Assembly: GCA_937996755.1 (NCBI GenBank)
Contig: CALKUS010000170.1
Coordinates: 1-5,492, forward strand
Length of the DNA: 5,492 nt
Reading direction: 5' to 3'
Source of the DNA: an uncultured Pseudomonadota bacterium
Lineage (GTDB): Bacteria; Pseudomonadota; Gammaproteobacteria; Xanthomonadales; Ahniellaceae
In this document: positions 1 through 5,492 of the stretch, piece after piece
Layout of the letters: every line of letters begins with the position of its first letter
Numbering within the stretch: position 1 is the stretch's first letter
Program-made: the position numbers and the translations under genes
The notes under the pieces: model-generated
What the model saw: only the letters and a program-made list of their open reading frames with translations
What the model was told of the DNA's origin: nothing
Databases searched by the model: none

Positions 1-932
1 TTCGTGTCCCACATCAGGCGCTCGATGCGCTCGGACACGTCGAACAGGCGCATGTTGCCGCCGTCCTTGCAGAGCGAGCGCGAGATCTCCTTGATGATCG
101 GGTTGCGCGGGTCGCCCGTCGTGTAGACGGGATGGCCGAACCCGATGATGATCTCCTTGCGCTCCATGCGCGCGCGAATGTCGGCTTCGGCCTCCTCGGC
201 CGAGCGATAGCGCGAGATGATGTCCATCGCCACTTCGTTCGCGCCGCCGTGCTTCGGGCCGCGCAGCGCGCCGATGGCGCCGGTGATCGCCGAGTACATG
301 TCGCTGCCCGTGCCCGCGACGACGCGCGCCGTGAACGTGCTCGCGTTGAACTCGTGCTCGGCGTACAGGATCAGCGAACGGTCGAGCGCGCGCGTGTGCA
401 GCGCGCTCGGCATCTTGCCGTGCAGCAGGTGCAGGAAGTGCGCCGCAACGGATTCGTCATCCGTCTCGGTGTCGATGCGGCGCCCGTTCAGCGCGTAGTG
501 GTGCCAGTACAGCAGCATGGAGCCGAAGCTCGCGACGAGGCGATCGGCGATGTCGCGCGCCTCGGACACCGGATGCGATTCCTTCTCCGGCAACACGGCG
601 CCGAGCACCGAACAACCGGTGCGCATCACGTCCATCGGGTGCGTCGACGCGGGCAGCAGCTCCAGCGCCTTCTTCACCGGCGTCGGAAGGCCACGCAGGC
701 GCTTGAGCTTCGTGCGGTAAGCCGCGAGCTCGGCCCCGGTCGGCAGGAAATCGTGGATCAGGAGATACGCGATCTCCTCGAACGTGCCGTGCTCGGCCAG
801 GTCGGCGATGTCGTAGCCGCGGTAGTGCAGGTCGTTCCCGCTGCGGCCCACGGTGCAGATCGCCGTATTGCCGGCGGCGACGCCGGAAAGCGCGACGGAC
901 TTCTTCGCCTTCGGCAGGACTTGTTCGCTCAT
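1..932 (-). CDS. prpC: 2-methylcitrate synthase, C-terminus cut off by the window edge
   Basis: PrpC condenses propionyl-CoA with oxaloacetate to 2-methylcitrate, the first committed step of the cytoplasmic methylcitrate cycle. I translated the minus strand from the ATG at 930-932 (MSEQVLPKAKKSVALSGV...); the frame is open to the window edge, giving 310 residues of a family usually near 380-390. Citrate-synthase fold motifs are in order: SGNDLHYRGYDI (31-42), AEHEFNASTF with His193, GPKHGGANE with His228, and GFGHPVY with His267. His228 and His267 match the two catalytic histidines of the family; the catalytic Asp should lie just past the edge. The short form, the KKSVALSGVAAGNTA start and the adjacent prpB favour PrpC over housekeeping citrate synthase, although PrpC enzymes often keep some citrate synthase activity. 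GGAGG at 942-946 sits 9 nt before the ATG. It is the fourth gene of the likely operon, 48 nt after prpB. Confidence 0.93.
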   Translation of the reverse strand, partial: MSEQVLPKAKKSVALSGVAAGNTAICTVGRSGNDLHYRGYDIADLAEHGTFEEIAYLLIHDFLPTGAELAAYRTKLKRLRGLPTPVKKALELLPASTHPMDVMRTGCSVLGAVLPEKESHPVSEARDIADRLVASFGSMLLYWHHYALNGRRIDTETDDESVAAHFLHLLHGKMPSALHTRALDRSLILYAEHEFNASTFTARVVAGTGSDMYSAITGAIGALRGPKHGGANEVAMDIISRYRSAEEAEADIRARMERKEIIIGFGHPVYTTGDPRNPIIKEISRSLCKDGGNMRLFDVSERIERLMWDT

Positions 933-980
933 CTGGTTCCCCCTCCGGGATCTCTAGCGACGGCTGCTTCTGTTACTGCG

Positions 981-1862
981 CTACTGCTTCTGCGCGAACA
1001 GCTCGTCGAGCTTGTCTTCGTACGCGTGGTAGCCGAGGTGGTCGTACAGTTCGGCGCGCGTCTGCAGCGTGTCGATGATGTTCTTCTGCGTGCCTTCGCG
1101 GCGGACCGTCTGGTAGAAGTGCAGAGCGGCCTTGTTCATGGCGCGATAGGCGCCGCAGCAGTACAGCGCGATGTCGACGTTCGCGCTGCGCAGCTCGTCG
1201 GTCGTGAAGAACGGCGTCGAGCCGAATTCCGTGAGGTTCGCGAGGATCGGCACCTTCACCGCGGCCTTGAAGCGACGATAGTCGTCGAGCGTCTTCATCG
1301 CCTCGGGGAAGATCATGTCGGCGCCGGCTTCGACGTACGCGACCGCGCGCGCGATCGCCGCATCGATACCTTCGACGGCTGCCGCGTCGGTACGCGCCAT
1401 GATCACGAAGCCGTCGTCGCCGCGCGCGTCGACCGCCGCCTTCACGCGATCGACCATCTCGCCGGTCGGCACCACTTCCTTGCCGGGACGATGGCCGCAG
1501 CGCTTCTGGCCGACCTGGTCTTCCATGTGCACGGCGGCGACGCCGGCGCGCTGGAAGCTGCGGATGGTGCGGCCGATGTTGAACGCGCCGCCCCAGCCCG
1601 TGTCGATGTCGACGAGCAGCGGCATGTCCGTGGCATCCACGATGCGGCGGGCGTCGGTCAGGACGTCTTCCATCGTGCTGATGCCGAGGTCGGGCATGCC
1701 GAGCGAGTTCGCGGCGACGCCGCCTCCCGACAGGTACAGCGCCTTGTAACCGGTGCGCTTCGCCATCAAGCCCGCATAGGCCGTGATGGCGCCCATCACC
1801 TGCAGCGGCTGCTCCGCCGCGACGGCCGCGCGGAAGCGCGCGCCGGCTGAATCACGCGACAT
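981..1862 (-). CDS. prpB: methylisocitrate lyase (2-methylisocitrate lyase)
   Basis: PrpB cleaves (2R,3S)-2-methylisocitrate to pyruvate and succinate, the last step of the methylcitrate cycle, and belongs to the isocitrate lyase/PEP mutase superfamily. The 293-residue product has the family's usual length (about 295). Visible motifs are YLSGGGVAANSLGMPDLG (43-60, Asp58), LLVDIDTGWGG with the Mg-binding Asp85 and Asp87, HMEDQ (112-116), the catalytic KRCGHRPGK loop (120-128, Cys122), MARTDA with Arg157, FPEA with Glu187 and ANLTEFG (208-214). The KRCGH signature is shared with isocitrate lyases, but the short length, the GGGVAANSLG segment and adjacency to prpC identify PrpB. I chose the ATG at 1860-1862 because GAGGAA (1869-1874) lies 6 nt upstream. 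An upstream in-frame ATG at 1904 would add 14 unconserved-looking residues and overlap mdh. Its start lies 10 nt after the mdh stop, suggesting coupled translation. It ends in TAG at 981-983. Confidence 0.95.
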   Translation of the reverse strand: MSRDSAGARFRAAVAAEQPLQVMGAITAYAGLMAKRTGYKALYLSGGGVAANSLGMPDLGISTMEDVLTDARRIVDATDMPLLVDIDTGWGGAFNIGRTIRSFQRAGVAAVHMEDQVGQKRCGHRPGKEVVPTGEMVDRVKAAVDARGDDGFVIMARTDAAAVEGIDAAIARAVAYVEAGADMIFPEAMKTLDDYRRFKAAVKVPILANLTEFGSTPFFTTDELRSANVDIALYCCGAYRAMNKAALHFYQTVRREGTQKNIIDTLQTRAELYDHLGYHAYEDKLDELFAQKQ

Positions 1863-1868
1863 CGGGAA

Positions 1869-1874
1869 TTCCTC
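1869..1874 (-). promoter_or_regulatory. prpB Shine-Dalgarno overlapping the mdh stop codon
   Basis: The minus strand reads TGAGGAA across 1869-1875: the TGA stop of mdh (1873-1875) shares two bases with the GAGGAA that serves prpB, 6 nt before its ATG. This settles the prpB start at 1862 and suggests that ribosomes finishing mdh can restart on prpB. Confidence 0.7.
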
Positions 1875-2862
1875 AGCCGCCGAGCATGCTCGCCACGCCG
1901 GCACGCTCTTCCTCGAGCTCCTTCAGCGTGAAGTTCATGCGCTCGCGCGAGAAGTCGTCGACGTCGAGGCCCTGGACGATCGTGTACTCGCCGTCCTTCG
2001 TGGTGACCGGATAGCCGTACATCACGTCCTGCGGGATGCCGTACGACCCGTCCGACGGAATGCCCATCGTGACCCACTCGCCGTTCGAGCCGAGCGCCCA
2101 GTCGCGCACGTGGTCGATCGCCGCATTCGCCGCGGAAGCGGCCGATGACAGGCCACGCGCCTCGATGATCGCGGCGCCGCGCTTGCCGACCTTTGGGATG
2201 AACTCGTTGCGGTTCCAGTTCTCGTCGTTCACGACCTTCGGCGCGGCTGTGCCGTCGATCGTCGCGTAGCGATAGTCCGGGTACATCGTCGGCGAGTGGT
2301 TGCCCCAGACGATGAGCTTCCTGATCGACGCGACCGGCTTGCCGGTCTTCGCCGCGAGCTGCGACAACGCGCGGTTGTGGTCGAGGCGCAGCATCGCCGT
2401 GAAGTTCTTCTTCGGGATTCCGGGCGCCGATTTCATCGCGATGTACGCGTTCGTGTTCGCGGGGTTGCCGACCACGAGGATCTTCGCGCTGCGCTTCGCG
2501 GAAGCGTCGAGCGCACGTCCCTGCTCGATGAAGATCTTCGCGTTCTCCATGAGGAGATCCTTGCGCTCCATGCCCGGGCCGCGCGGACGCGCGCCGACGA
2601 GCAATGCGTAATCGATGTCCTTGAACGCTTCCTTCGGGTCGGCCGTGCCGACCATGCCGGCGAGCAGCGGGAACGCGCAGTCCTCGAGCTCCATCATGCA
2701 GCCCTTGAGCGCGGCCTGCGCCTTGTCCATCGGCAGCTCGAGCATCTGCAGGATGACCGGCTGGTCCTTGCCGAGCATCTCGCCCGAGGCGATGCGGTAG
2801 ATCAGGCTGTAGCCGATCTGGCCGGCGGCACCGGTCACGGCGACACGGACGGGGGCTTTCAT
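1873..2862 (-). CDS. mdh: NAD-dependent malate dehydrogenase, type 2
   Basis: This enzyme interconverts malate and oxaloacetate with NAD in the TCA cycle. The 329-residue protein matches the length of the group that resembles cytosolic eukaryotic MDH, not the shorter E. coli type. The Rossmann fold opens with TGAAGQIG (10-17), and an acidic residue after the second strand (Glu42) favours NAD over NADP. The active-site loop ARPRGPGMERKD (91-102) carries the substrate arginines, likely Arg94 and Arg100. VVGNPANTNA (130-139), RLDHNRALSQLA with Asp161 and Arg164, and WGNHSPTMYPD with the catalytic His189 follow. KRGAAIIEARGLSSAASAANA (227-247) is a conserved C-terminal block. The start is the ATG at 2860-2862, with GAGGAG (2870-2875) 7 nt upstream. 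It lies 42 nt after the aminotransferase gene, and its TGA overlaps the prpB Shine-Dalgarno. Placement directly before prpB is the unusual aspect, since it supplies the oxaloacetate that PrpC consumes. Confidence 0.97.
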   Translation of the reverse strand: MKAPVRVAVTGAAGQIGYSLIYRIASGEMLGKDQPVILQMLELPMDKAQAALKGCMMELEDCAFPLLAGMVGTADPKEAFKDIDYALLVGARPRGPGMERKDLLMENAKIFIEQGRALDASAKRSAKILVVGNPANTNAYIAMKSAPGIPKKNFTAMLRLDHNRALSQLAAKTGKPVASIRKLIVWGNHSPTMYPDYRYATIDGTAAPKVVNDENWNRNEFIPKVGKRGAAIIEARGLSSAASAANAAIDHVRDWALGSNGEWVTMGIPSDGSYGIPQDVMYGYPVTTKDGEYTIVQGLDVDDFSRERMNFTLKELEEERAGVASMLGG

Positions 2863-2904
2863 GGCGTCACTCCTCGGGTCGGTCGGTTCGGCGCGCGGGC
2901 CGGA

Positions 2905-4101
2905 TCAAGCGAGCTCGGCGAAGAACTGCTGCATGCGGCGCAGGCCTTCGGTGAGCTCGGCGGGTTTGCAGGTATAGGAGATGCGGATCGAGCGTGGCTC
3001 GCCGAACGCGCTGCCCGGAACGACGGCAACGCCTTTCGATTCGAGCAGCGCATTGCAGAACTCGACGTCGTTGCGGATGCGCAGCGCGCCGTGCGTCTTG
3101 CCGAACGCGCACGAGACGTCCGGGAAGGCGTAGAACGCGCCACGCGGCACCGGGCAACGCACGCCGGGGATCGCGTTGAGCGCGGCAATCACTTCGTCGC
3201 GCTTCTTCTGGAACTCGGCGCACTTCTGTACCGGGATGTCCTGCGGGCCGTTCATCGCGGCGACCGCGGCGGCCGTGACGACTTCGGGCAGGTTCGTGAT
3301 GTGGTTCGAGTTCAGCGTCGTCATCGCGCCTGCGACGCTTTCTGGCCCTGCGGCGAGGCCGACGCGCCAGCCGGGCATGCCGTAGGTCTTCGAGATCGAG
3401 TCGATGATCACGACACGGTCGCGCAGCTCGGGGCGCGCGGTCACGAGGTGCGTGTACTTGAGCCCGTCGAACACCATGCGGTTGTAGATGTCGTCGGACA
3501 GCACCCACAGCTCGTGCTTCACGAGCACGTCGGCGATCGCGCGAACTTCCGCTTCGTCGTACACCATGCCCGTCGGATTCGACGGGTTGTTGAACAGCAG
3601 CAGCTTCGTCTTCGGCGTGATCGCCGCCTCGAGCTGGGCGGGCAGGAGCTTGTAGCTCTGCTCGGGGCCGCACGGCAGCAGCTTCACCTTCGCACCGAGG
3701 ATGTCCGCGATGTCGACGTACGAGGTCCAATACGGCGTCGGGATCAGGATCTCGTCGCCTTCGTCGATGAGCGCGCTCATGACGTTGAACAGCACGTGCT
3801 TCGCGCCGACGCCTGTCGCGAGGTGCTTGCGCTCGTATCCCGAGATGCCCTTCTCGCCGAGGTGCTTGATGAATGCGTCGAGCAGGTCCTCGCGGCCGCG
3901 GTTCGAGCCGTACGCGCCGGAGTCCTTCATGAGCGCCTGGCGCGCGGCGTCGTAGACGTGCTCGCCGGGCAGGAAGTTCGGCACACCGATCGAGAAGCTG
4001 ATGATGTCGCGGCCTTCCGCCTTCAGGCGCTTGGCCTTCTCGGCGACCACCATGATCGCGCTCGGCTTGGCGCGACTCATCCGCTCGGCAAGCTTGAGCA
4101 T
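2905..4101 (-). CDS. class-I PLP-dependent aminotransferase, probably aspartate aminotransferase
   Basis: A 398-residue fold-type I aminotransferase, likely moving the amino group between aspartate and 2-oxoglutarate and so making or using oxaloacetate. Visible residues are AKPSA near the N-terminus (11-15), PTPYW (121-125), NNPSNPTG with Asn175, SDDIYNRM with Asp203 and Tyr206, SISKTYGMPGWRVG with the PLP lysine Lys238 and phosphate-binding Arg246, and SIRISYT with the carboxylate-binding Arg373. Lys101 in VGAKHVLFN sits where Thermus-type aspartate aminotransferases have a lysine that recognises the acidic side chain, which supports aspartate specificity. The same subgroup includes prephenate aminotransferases, and tyrosine or alanine activity cannot be excluded, so I give no symbol. 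The ATG at 4099-4101 was chosen because GAGGAG (4107-4112) lies 5 nt upstream; the frame stays open further but reads as low-complexity Ser/Ala/Arg sequence over the opposite-strand gene. It is the first gene of the likely operon. Confidence 0.9.
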   Translation of the reverse strand: MLKLAERMSRAKPSAIMVVAEKAKRLKAEGRDIISFSIGVPNFLPGEHVYDAARQALMKDSGAYGSNRGREDLLDAFIKHLGEKGISGYERKHLATGVGAKHVLFNVMSALIDEGDEILIPTPYWTSYVDIADILGAKVKLLPCGPEQSYKLLPAQLEAAITPKTKLLLFNNPSNPTGMVYDEAEVRAIADVLVKHELWVLSDDIYNRMVFDGLKYTHLVTARPELRDRVVIIDSISKTYGMPGWRVGLAAGPESVAGAMTTLNSNHITNLPEVVTAAAVAAMNGPQDIPVQKCAEFQKKRDEVIAALNAIPGVRCPVPRGAFYAFPDVSCAFGKTHGALRIRNDVEFCNALLESKGVAVVPGSAFGEPRSIRISYTCKPAELTEGLRRMQQFFAELA

Positions 4102-4106
4102 CGGGG

Positions 4107-4112
4107 CTCCTC
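4107..4112 (-). promoter_or_regulatory. Shine-Dalgarno that fixes the aminotransferase start
   Basis: The minus strand reads GAGGAG 5 nt before the ATG at 4099-4101. It settles the start of the aminotransferase: the reading frame is open for another 654 nt upstream, to about 4755, without a stop. A second in-frame ATG, seven codons inside the gene, has no comparable site. Confidence 0.75.
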
Positions 4113-4143
4113 GGCGAGTAATCGGGGCAACGAGGGAACTTCC

Positions 4144-4155
4144 GCGTCCGGACGC
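4144..4155. repeat. 12-bp perfect palindrome, possible operator
   Basis: GCGTCCGGACGC equals its own reverse complement and lies 43 nt upstream of the aminotransferase start codon, within the divergent intergenic region. Dyad symmetry of this size is typical of dimeric regulator sites, but in GC-rich DNA it can occur by chance. No regulator gene is in the window to pair it with. Confidence 0.4.
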
Positions 4156-4166
4156 CTCGTGATACG

Positions 4167-4190
4167 GCGCCCGTGCGGGAAAACGGGCGC
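4167..4190. repeat. perfect 8-bp inverted repeat, 8-nt loop
   Basis: GCGCCCGT (4167-4174) and its exact reverse complement ACGGGCGC (4183-4190) flank GCGGGAAA. It could form a GC-rich hairpin in RNA from either strand. If transcribed on the minus strand it would lie in the leader of the aminotransferase mRNA, about 66-89 nt before the start codon. There is no adjacent T-run, so it does not look like a standard intrinsic terminator. Confidence 0.6.
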
Positions 4191-4243
4191 GAAGTTTACC
4201 ATGGGCATCGCGGCCGCTGCCGCGCAACGGGGTGCGAAGCGCC

Positions 4244-4909
4244 ATGCGGCCGATCCGGGTCTTTGCGTCGTACCTGTCCGTGCTGTTGCTGGTCGCCTGC
4301 GCCGCGGCGCCGCCGTTCGCCGACCGGATCGAGCCCGATGCATCCGTGCGCGAGGCGGTGGCAGCGACGGCTCGCACGGTCGCCCTGCGCGAGGTCGCGG
4401 TCGTCGTGCACGTCGGCCATGCAGTTCGAGCCGAGCTGCGGCCCGATCGCAGCCTGCATGTCTGGCGCGGCCTGCTGCTGCGAACGGTGGACGAAGGCGA
4501 GCTGGCGTTTGCGCTCGCGCACGAGCTCGCCCACGACGCACTCGCGCATCCGTTTCCCGCGCGCGGAGATGCGCGCGACGTCGGGCAGGAGCTGGCGGCC
4601 GATGCGCGCGCACGCGACGGTCTCGCGGCGGTCGGATTCGATCCCGCCGCGGGCGCGTCCTTGCTGCGCGCCCTGCGCGAAGAAGCGTGGGTCGCCGACG
4701 CTGACGCCAGCTCGCTCGCCGAGCTCGACCGGCGGATCGCCGCGTTCGGCGACATCGACCCGTCGCACGGCGTGCGCAGCGACGACCCGTGGCGCGCGGT
4801 GTGGCAGTCGCTCCGCGACGCCTGGCTCGCGGCGGATCCTGCCTCAGGCGACGCGAAGCGTCGCGCCGTGCTGGAGCGCCACGTGGCCGCGGCGCACCGC
4901 GCGCGCTGA
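4244..4909 (+). CDS. small lipoprotein with M48-type zinc metallopeptidase core
   Basis: The 221-residue product starts with a lipoprotein signal: MRPIR, a hydrophobic stretch to about residue 18 and the lipobox L16-V17-A18-C19, so it is probably anchored to a membrane facing the periplasm. The metallopeptidase signature is HELAH (93-97), with His93 and His97 as zinc ligands and Glu94 as catalytic base. The downstream ELAAD (116-120) gives Glu116 as the third ligand and is followed by the GFDPAA segment usual in M48 peptidases. No TPR, PDZ or transmembrane domain follows, so this is a minimal form. Its substrate is unknown. A GTG at 4232 in the same frame would add four residues; I prefer the ATG at 4244, although its Shine-Dalgarno (GGGG at 4229-4232) is weak. 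It is divergent from the aminotransferase and converges on the isomerase, so it is probably transcribed alone. Confidence 0.8.
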   Translation: MRPIRVFASYLSVLLLVACAAAPPFADRIEPDASVREAVAATARTVALREVAVVVHVGHAVRAELRPDRSLHVWRGLLLRTVDEGELAFALAHELAHDALAHPFPARGDARDVGQELAADARARDGLAAVGFDPAAGASLLRALREEAWVADADASSLAELDRRIAAFGDIDPSHGVRSDDPWRAVWQSLRDAWLAADPASGDAKRRAVLERHVAAAHRAR

Positions 4910-4918
4910 GCTCAGCGC
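4903..4918. repeat. 16-bp perfect palindrome containing both convergent stop codons
   Basis: GCGCTGAGCTCAGCGC is its own reverse complement. Its left half holds the TGA of the peptidase gene (4907-4909), and its right half holds the TGA of the isomerase gene (4912-4914, minus strand). As RNA it can form a 6-bp stem with an AGCU loop from either strand. No U-tract follows on either side, so a role as a bidirectional terminator is possible but unproven. Confidence 0.55.
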
Positions 4919-5418
4919 TTGTCGAGCGTCGCGTTCCACTGGTCGAGCTGCGGCTTCGCCTTCTCGAACAGCGCGGAATAGTCGCCGAGGATCGTGATCG
5001 ACTCGATCGCGTCGCCGCCCTTCACCGCGTCCACCACCGCCTGGTCGGCCGGTGAAACGACGCGGCCGAACACGGTGTGCTTGCCGTCCAGCCACGGCGT
5101 GGCCGTGTGCGTCACGAAGAACTGGCTGCCGTTCGTGCCCGGCCCGGCATTCGCCATCGACAGCGTGCCCGCTGCGTGGCGCAGCGCGGGGTTGAACTCG
5201 TCCTGGAACCGGTAGCCCGGGCCGCCGCGGCCGCTGCCTTCGGGGCAACCGCCCTGGATCATGAAGTCGGGGATGACTCGGTGGAAGCTCAGGCCGTCGT
5301 AGTACTTGCGGCGCGCGAGGTTCACGAAGTTCGCCACGGTGAGCGGCGCCTGATCCGGGAACAGCTTCAGGTTGATGTCGCCGCGGGGGGTCTTGATGAC
5401 GGCGGTGAGGTCGGCCAC
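4912..5418 (-). CDS. cyclophilin-type peptidyl-prolyl cis-trans isomerase
   Basis: It catalyses cis-trans isomerisation of Xaa-Pro bonds and helps protein folding. The 168-residue protein is a single cyclophilin domain without signal peptide or membrane segment, so it should act in the cytoplasm, like PpiB. Conserved residues are FHRVIPDFMIQGG (45-57) with catalytic Arg47, Phe52, Met53 and Gln55, GRGGPGYRFQDEF (63-75), the SMANAGPGTNGSQFFVT core (87-103) and WLDGKHTVFG (109-118) with the Trp109 and His114 positions. After about residue 145 there is a short charged tail of some 23 residues ending in TLDKR. Translation starts at GTG (5416-5418); GGAGA lies 6 nt upstream, and no in-frame ATG occurs before Met53, inside the active site. 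It converges on the lipoprotein gene with a 2-nt gap. The family is certain; the ppiA/ppiB name is not, so no symbol is given. Confidence 0.95.
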   Translation of the reverse strand: MADLTAVIKTPRGDINLKLFPDQAPLTVANFVNLARRKYYDGLSFHRVIPDFMIQGGCPEGSGRGGPGYRFQDEFNPALRHAAGTLSMANAGPGTNGSQFFVTHTATPWLDGKHTVFGRVVSPADQAVVDAVKGGDAIESITILGDYSALFEKAKPQLDQWNATLDKR

Positions 5419-5424
5419 GGGGCG

Positions 5425-5429
5425 TCTCC
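5425..5429 (-). promoter_or_regulatory. Shine-Dalgarno supporting the isomerase GTG start
   Basis: The minus strand reads GGAGA 6 nt upstream of the GTG at 5416-5418. It is the only good ribosome-binding site near the 5' end of the isomerase gene, and it supports the non-ATG start. Confidence 0.65.
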
Positions 5430-5478
5430 AGGCGGTTGGGAAGGCGCGAATCGTACAGGAGCGGACCGCGCCGGCCTC

Positions 5479-5485
5479 GGGAGGA
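5479..5485 (+). promoter_or_regulatory. possible Shine-Dalgarno of a divergent gene beyond the right edge
   Basis: GGGAGGA on the plus strand lies 7 nt before the end of the window, the usual spacing to a start codon at or just after 5493. The 74 nt from 5419 to 5492 hold no gene. They would form the divergent promoter region between the isomerase and such a gene. No start codon is visible, so this rests on the motif alone. Confidence 0.3.
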
Positions 5486-5492
5486 CGGGACC

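Larger units (their letters stand above)
4102..4243. promoter_or_regulatory. divergent intergenic region with palindromes
   Basis: These 142 nt separate the aminotransferase-mdh-prp operon (minus) from the lipoprotein peptidase gene (plus), so promoters for both should lie here. I could not identify a convincing -35/-10 pair on either strand. The region holds a perfect 12-bp palindrome GCGTCCGGACGC (4144-4155), a perfect 8-bp inverted repeat with an 8-nt loop (4167-4190) and a 6-bp inverted repeat ACGAGG/CCTCGT (4130-4135 and 4155-4160) that encloses the 12-bp palindrome. An A/T-richer spot AAGTTTA lies at 4192-4198. These are candidate operator or transcript-leader structures; function is inference. 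Confidence 0.55.

Noticed and set aside
132..1850. Plus-strand open frame of about 570 codons, opposite prpC and prpB
   Set aside because: It has the same Arg/Ala/Val-rich composition, no recognisable motif and no Shine-Dalgarno of note. The opposite strand encodes clear PrpC and PrpB.
1863..1904. Longer prpB start at 1904
   Set aside because: It would overlap the end of mdh by about 30 nt and add 14 residues unlike PrpB N-termini. The ATG at 1862 has a good Shine-Dalgarno.
4193..4198. TAAACT on the minus strand as a -10 box for the operon
   Set aside because: It matches the consensus at four of six positions, but the hexamer 17 nt upstream (GGCAGC) does not resemble TTGACA. It is too weak to annotate as a promoter.
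4201..4243. ATG at 4201 as the start of the lipoprotein gene
   Set aside because: It is in a different frame from the lipobox and HELAH motif, and its frame reads as Arg/Cys/Ser-rich sequence without family features.
2296..4704. Plus-strand open frame of about 800 codons, opposite mdh and the aminotransferase
   Set aside because: It is very rich in Arg, Ala, Val and His without domain motifs, and it lies antisense to two genes with complete catalytic motifs. Long antisense frames are expected in GC-rich codon-biased DNA.
4102..4755. N-terminal extension of the aminotransferase by up to 218 residues
   Set aside because: The extension is low-complexity Ser/Ala/Arg sequence, is antisense to the lipoprotein gene and passes through the intergenic repeats. 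The start at 4101 has GAGGAG at proper spacing and gives the family's normal length.
5419..5492. TACGAT on the minus strand (near 5450) as the isomerase promoter -10
   Set aside because: It has only partial consensus match and no -35-like hexamer at 16-18 nt, so it was not annotated.

Overview
The window is a GC-rich bacterial chromosome segment with tightly packed genes, good Shine-Dalgarno sites and almost no non-coding DNA. The protein families present (a type-2 malate dehydrogenase, a PrpC/PrpB pair and a short cytoplasmic cyclophilin) suggest a high-GC proteobacterium of the beta or gamma classes. This is inferred from remembered family features; no search was run, and I cannot name a genus.

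From about 4101 down to 1, four genes run on the minus strand with gaps of 42, 10 and 48 nt. In transcription order they are a class-I PLP aminotransferase of aspartate-aminotransferase type, malate dehydrogenase (mdh), methylisocitrate lyase (prpB) and 2-methylcitrate synthase (prpC, which runs off the left edge after about 310 residues). The spacing suggests one operon. The first two enzymes interconvert aspartate, malate and oxaloacetate. PrpC condenses oxaloacetate with propionyl-CoA, and PrpB splits 2-methylisocitrate into pyruvate and succinate. The set therefore looks like propionate oxidation coupled to its own oxaloacetate supply. The 2-methylcitrate dehydratase step (prpD or acnD/prpF) and any prpR regulator are not in view.

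From 4102 to 4243 is a 142-nt divergent intergenic region with a perfect 8-bp inverted repeat, a 12-bp palindrome and another short inverted repeat. From 4244 to 4909, on the plus strand, is a small lipoprotein with a minimal M48-type zinc metallopeptidase signature (HELAH plus ELAAD). It converges with a minus-strand cyclophilin-type peptidyl-prolyl isomerase (4912-5418, GTG start). The two stop codons are 2 nt apart and lie inside a perfect 16-bp palindrome. The last 74 nt (5419-5492) are upstream of the isomerase and end in a plus-strand Shine-Dalgarno-like GGGAGGA, possibly leading a divergent gene just outside the window.

I found no RNA gene, CRISPR array, insertion sequence, phage gene or clear sign of horizontal transfer. 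The content is mostly core metabolism. The points most worth checking are the aminotransferase-mdh-prpB-prpC grouping, the inverted repeats upstream of it and the palindrome shared by the two stop codons.
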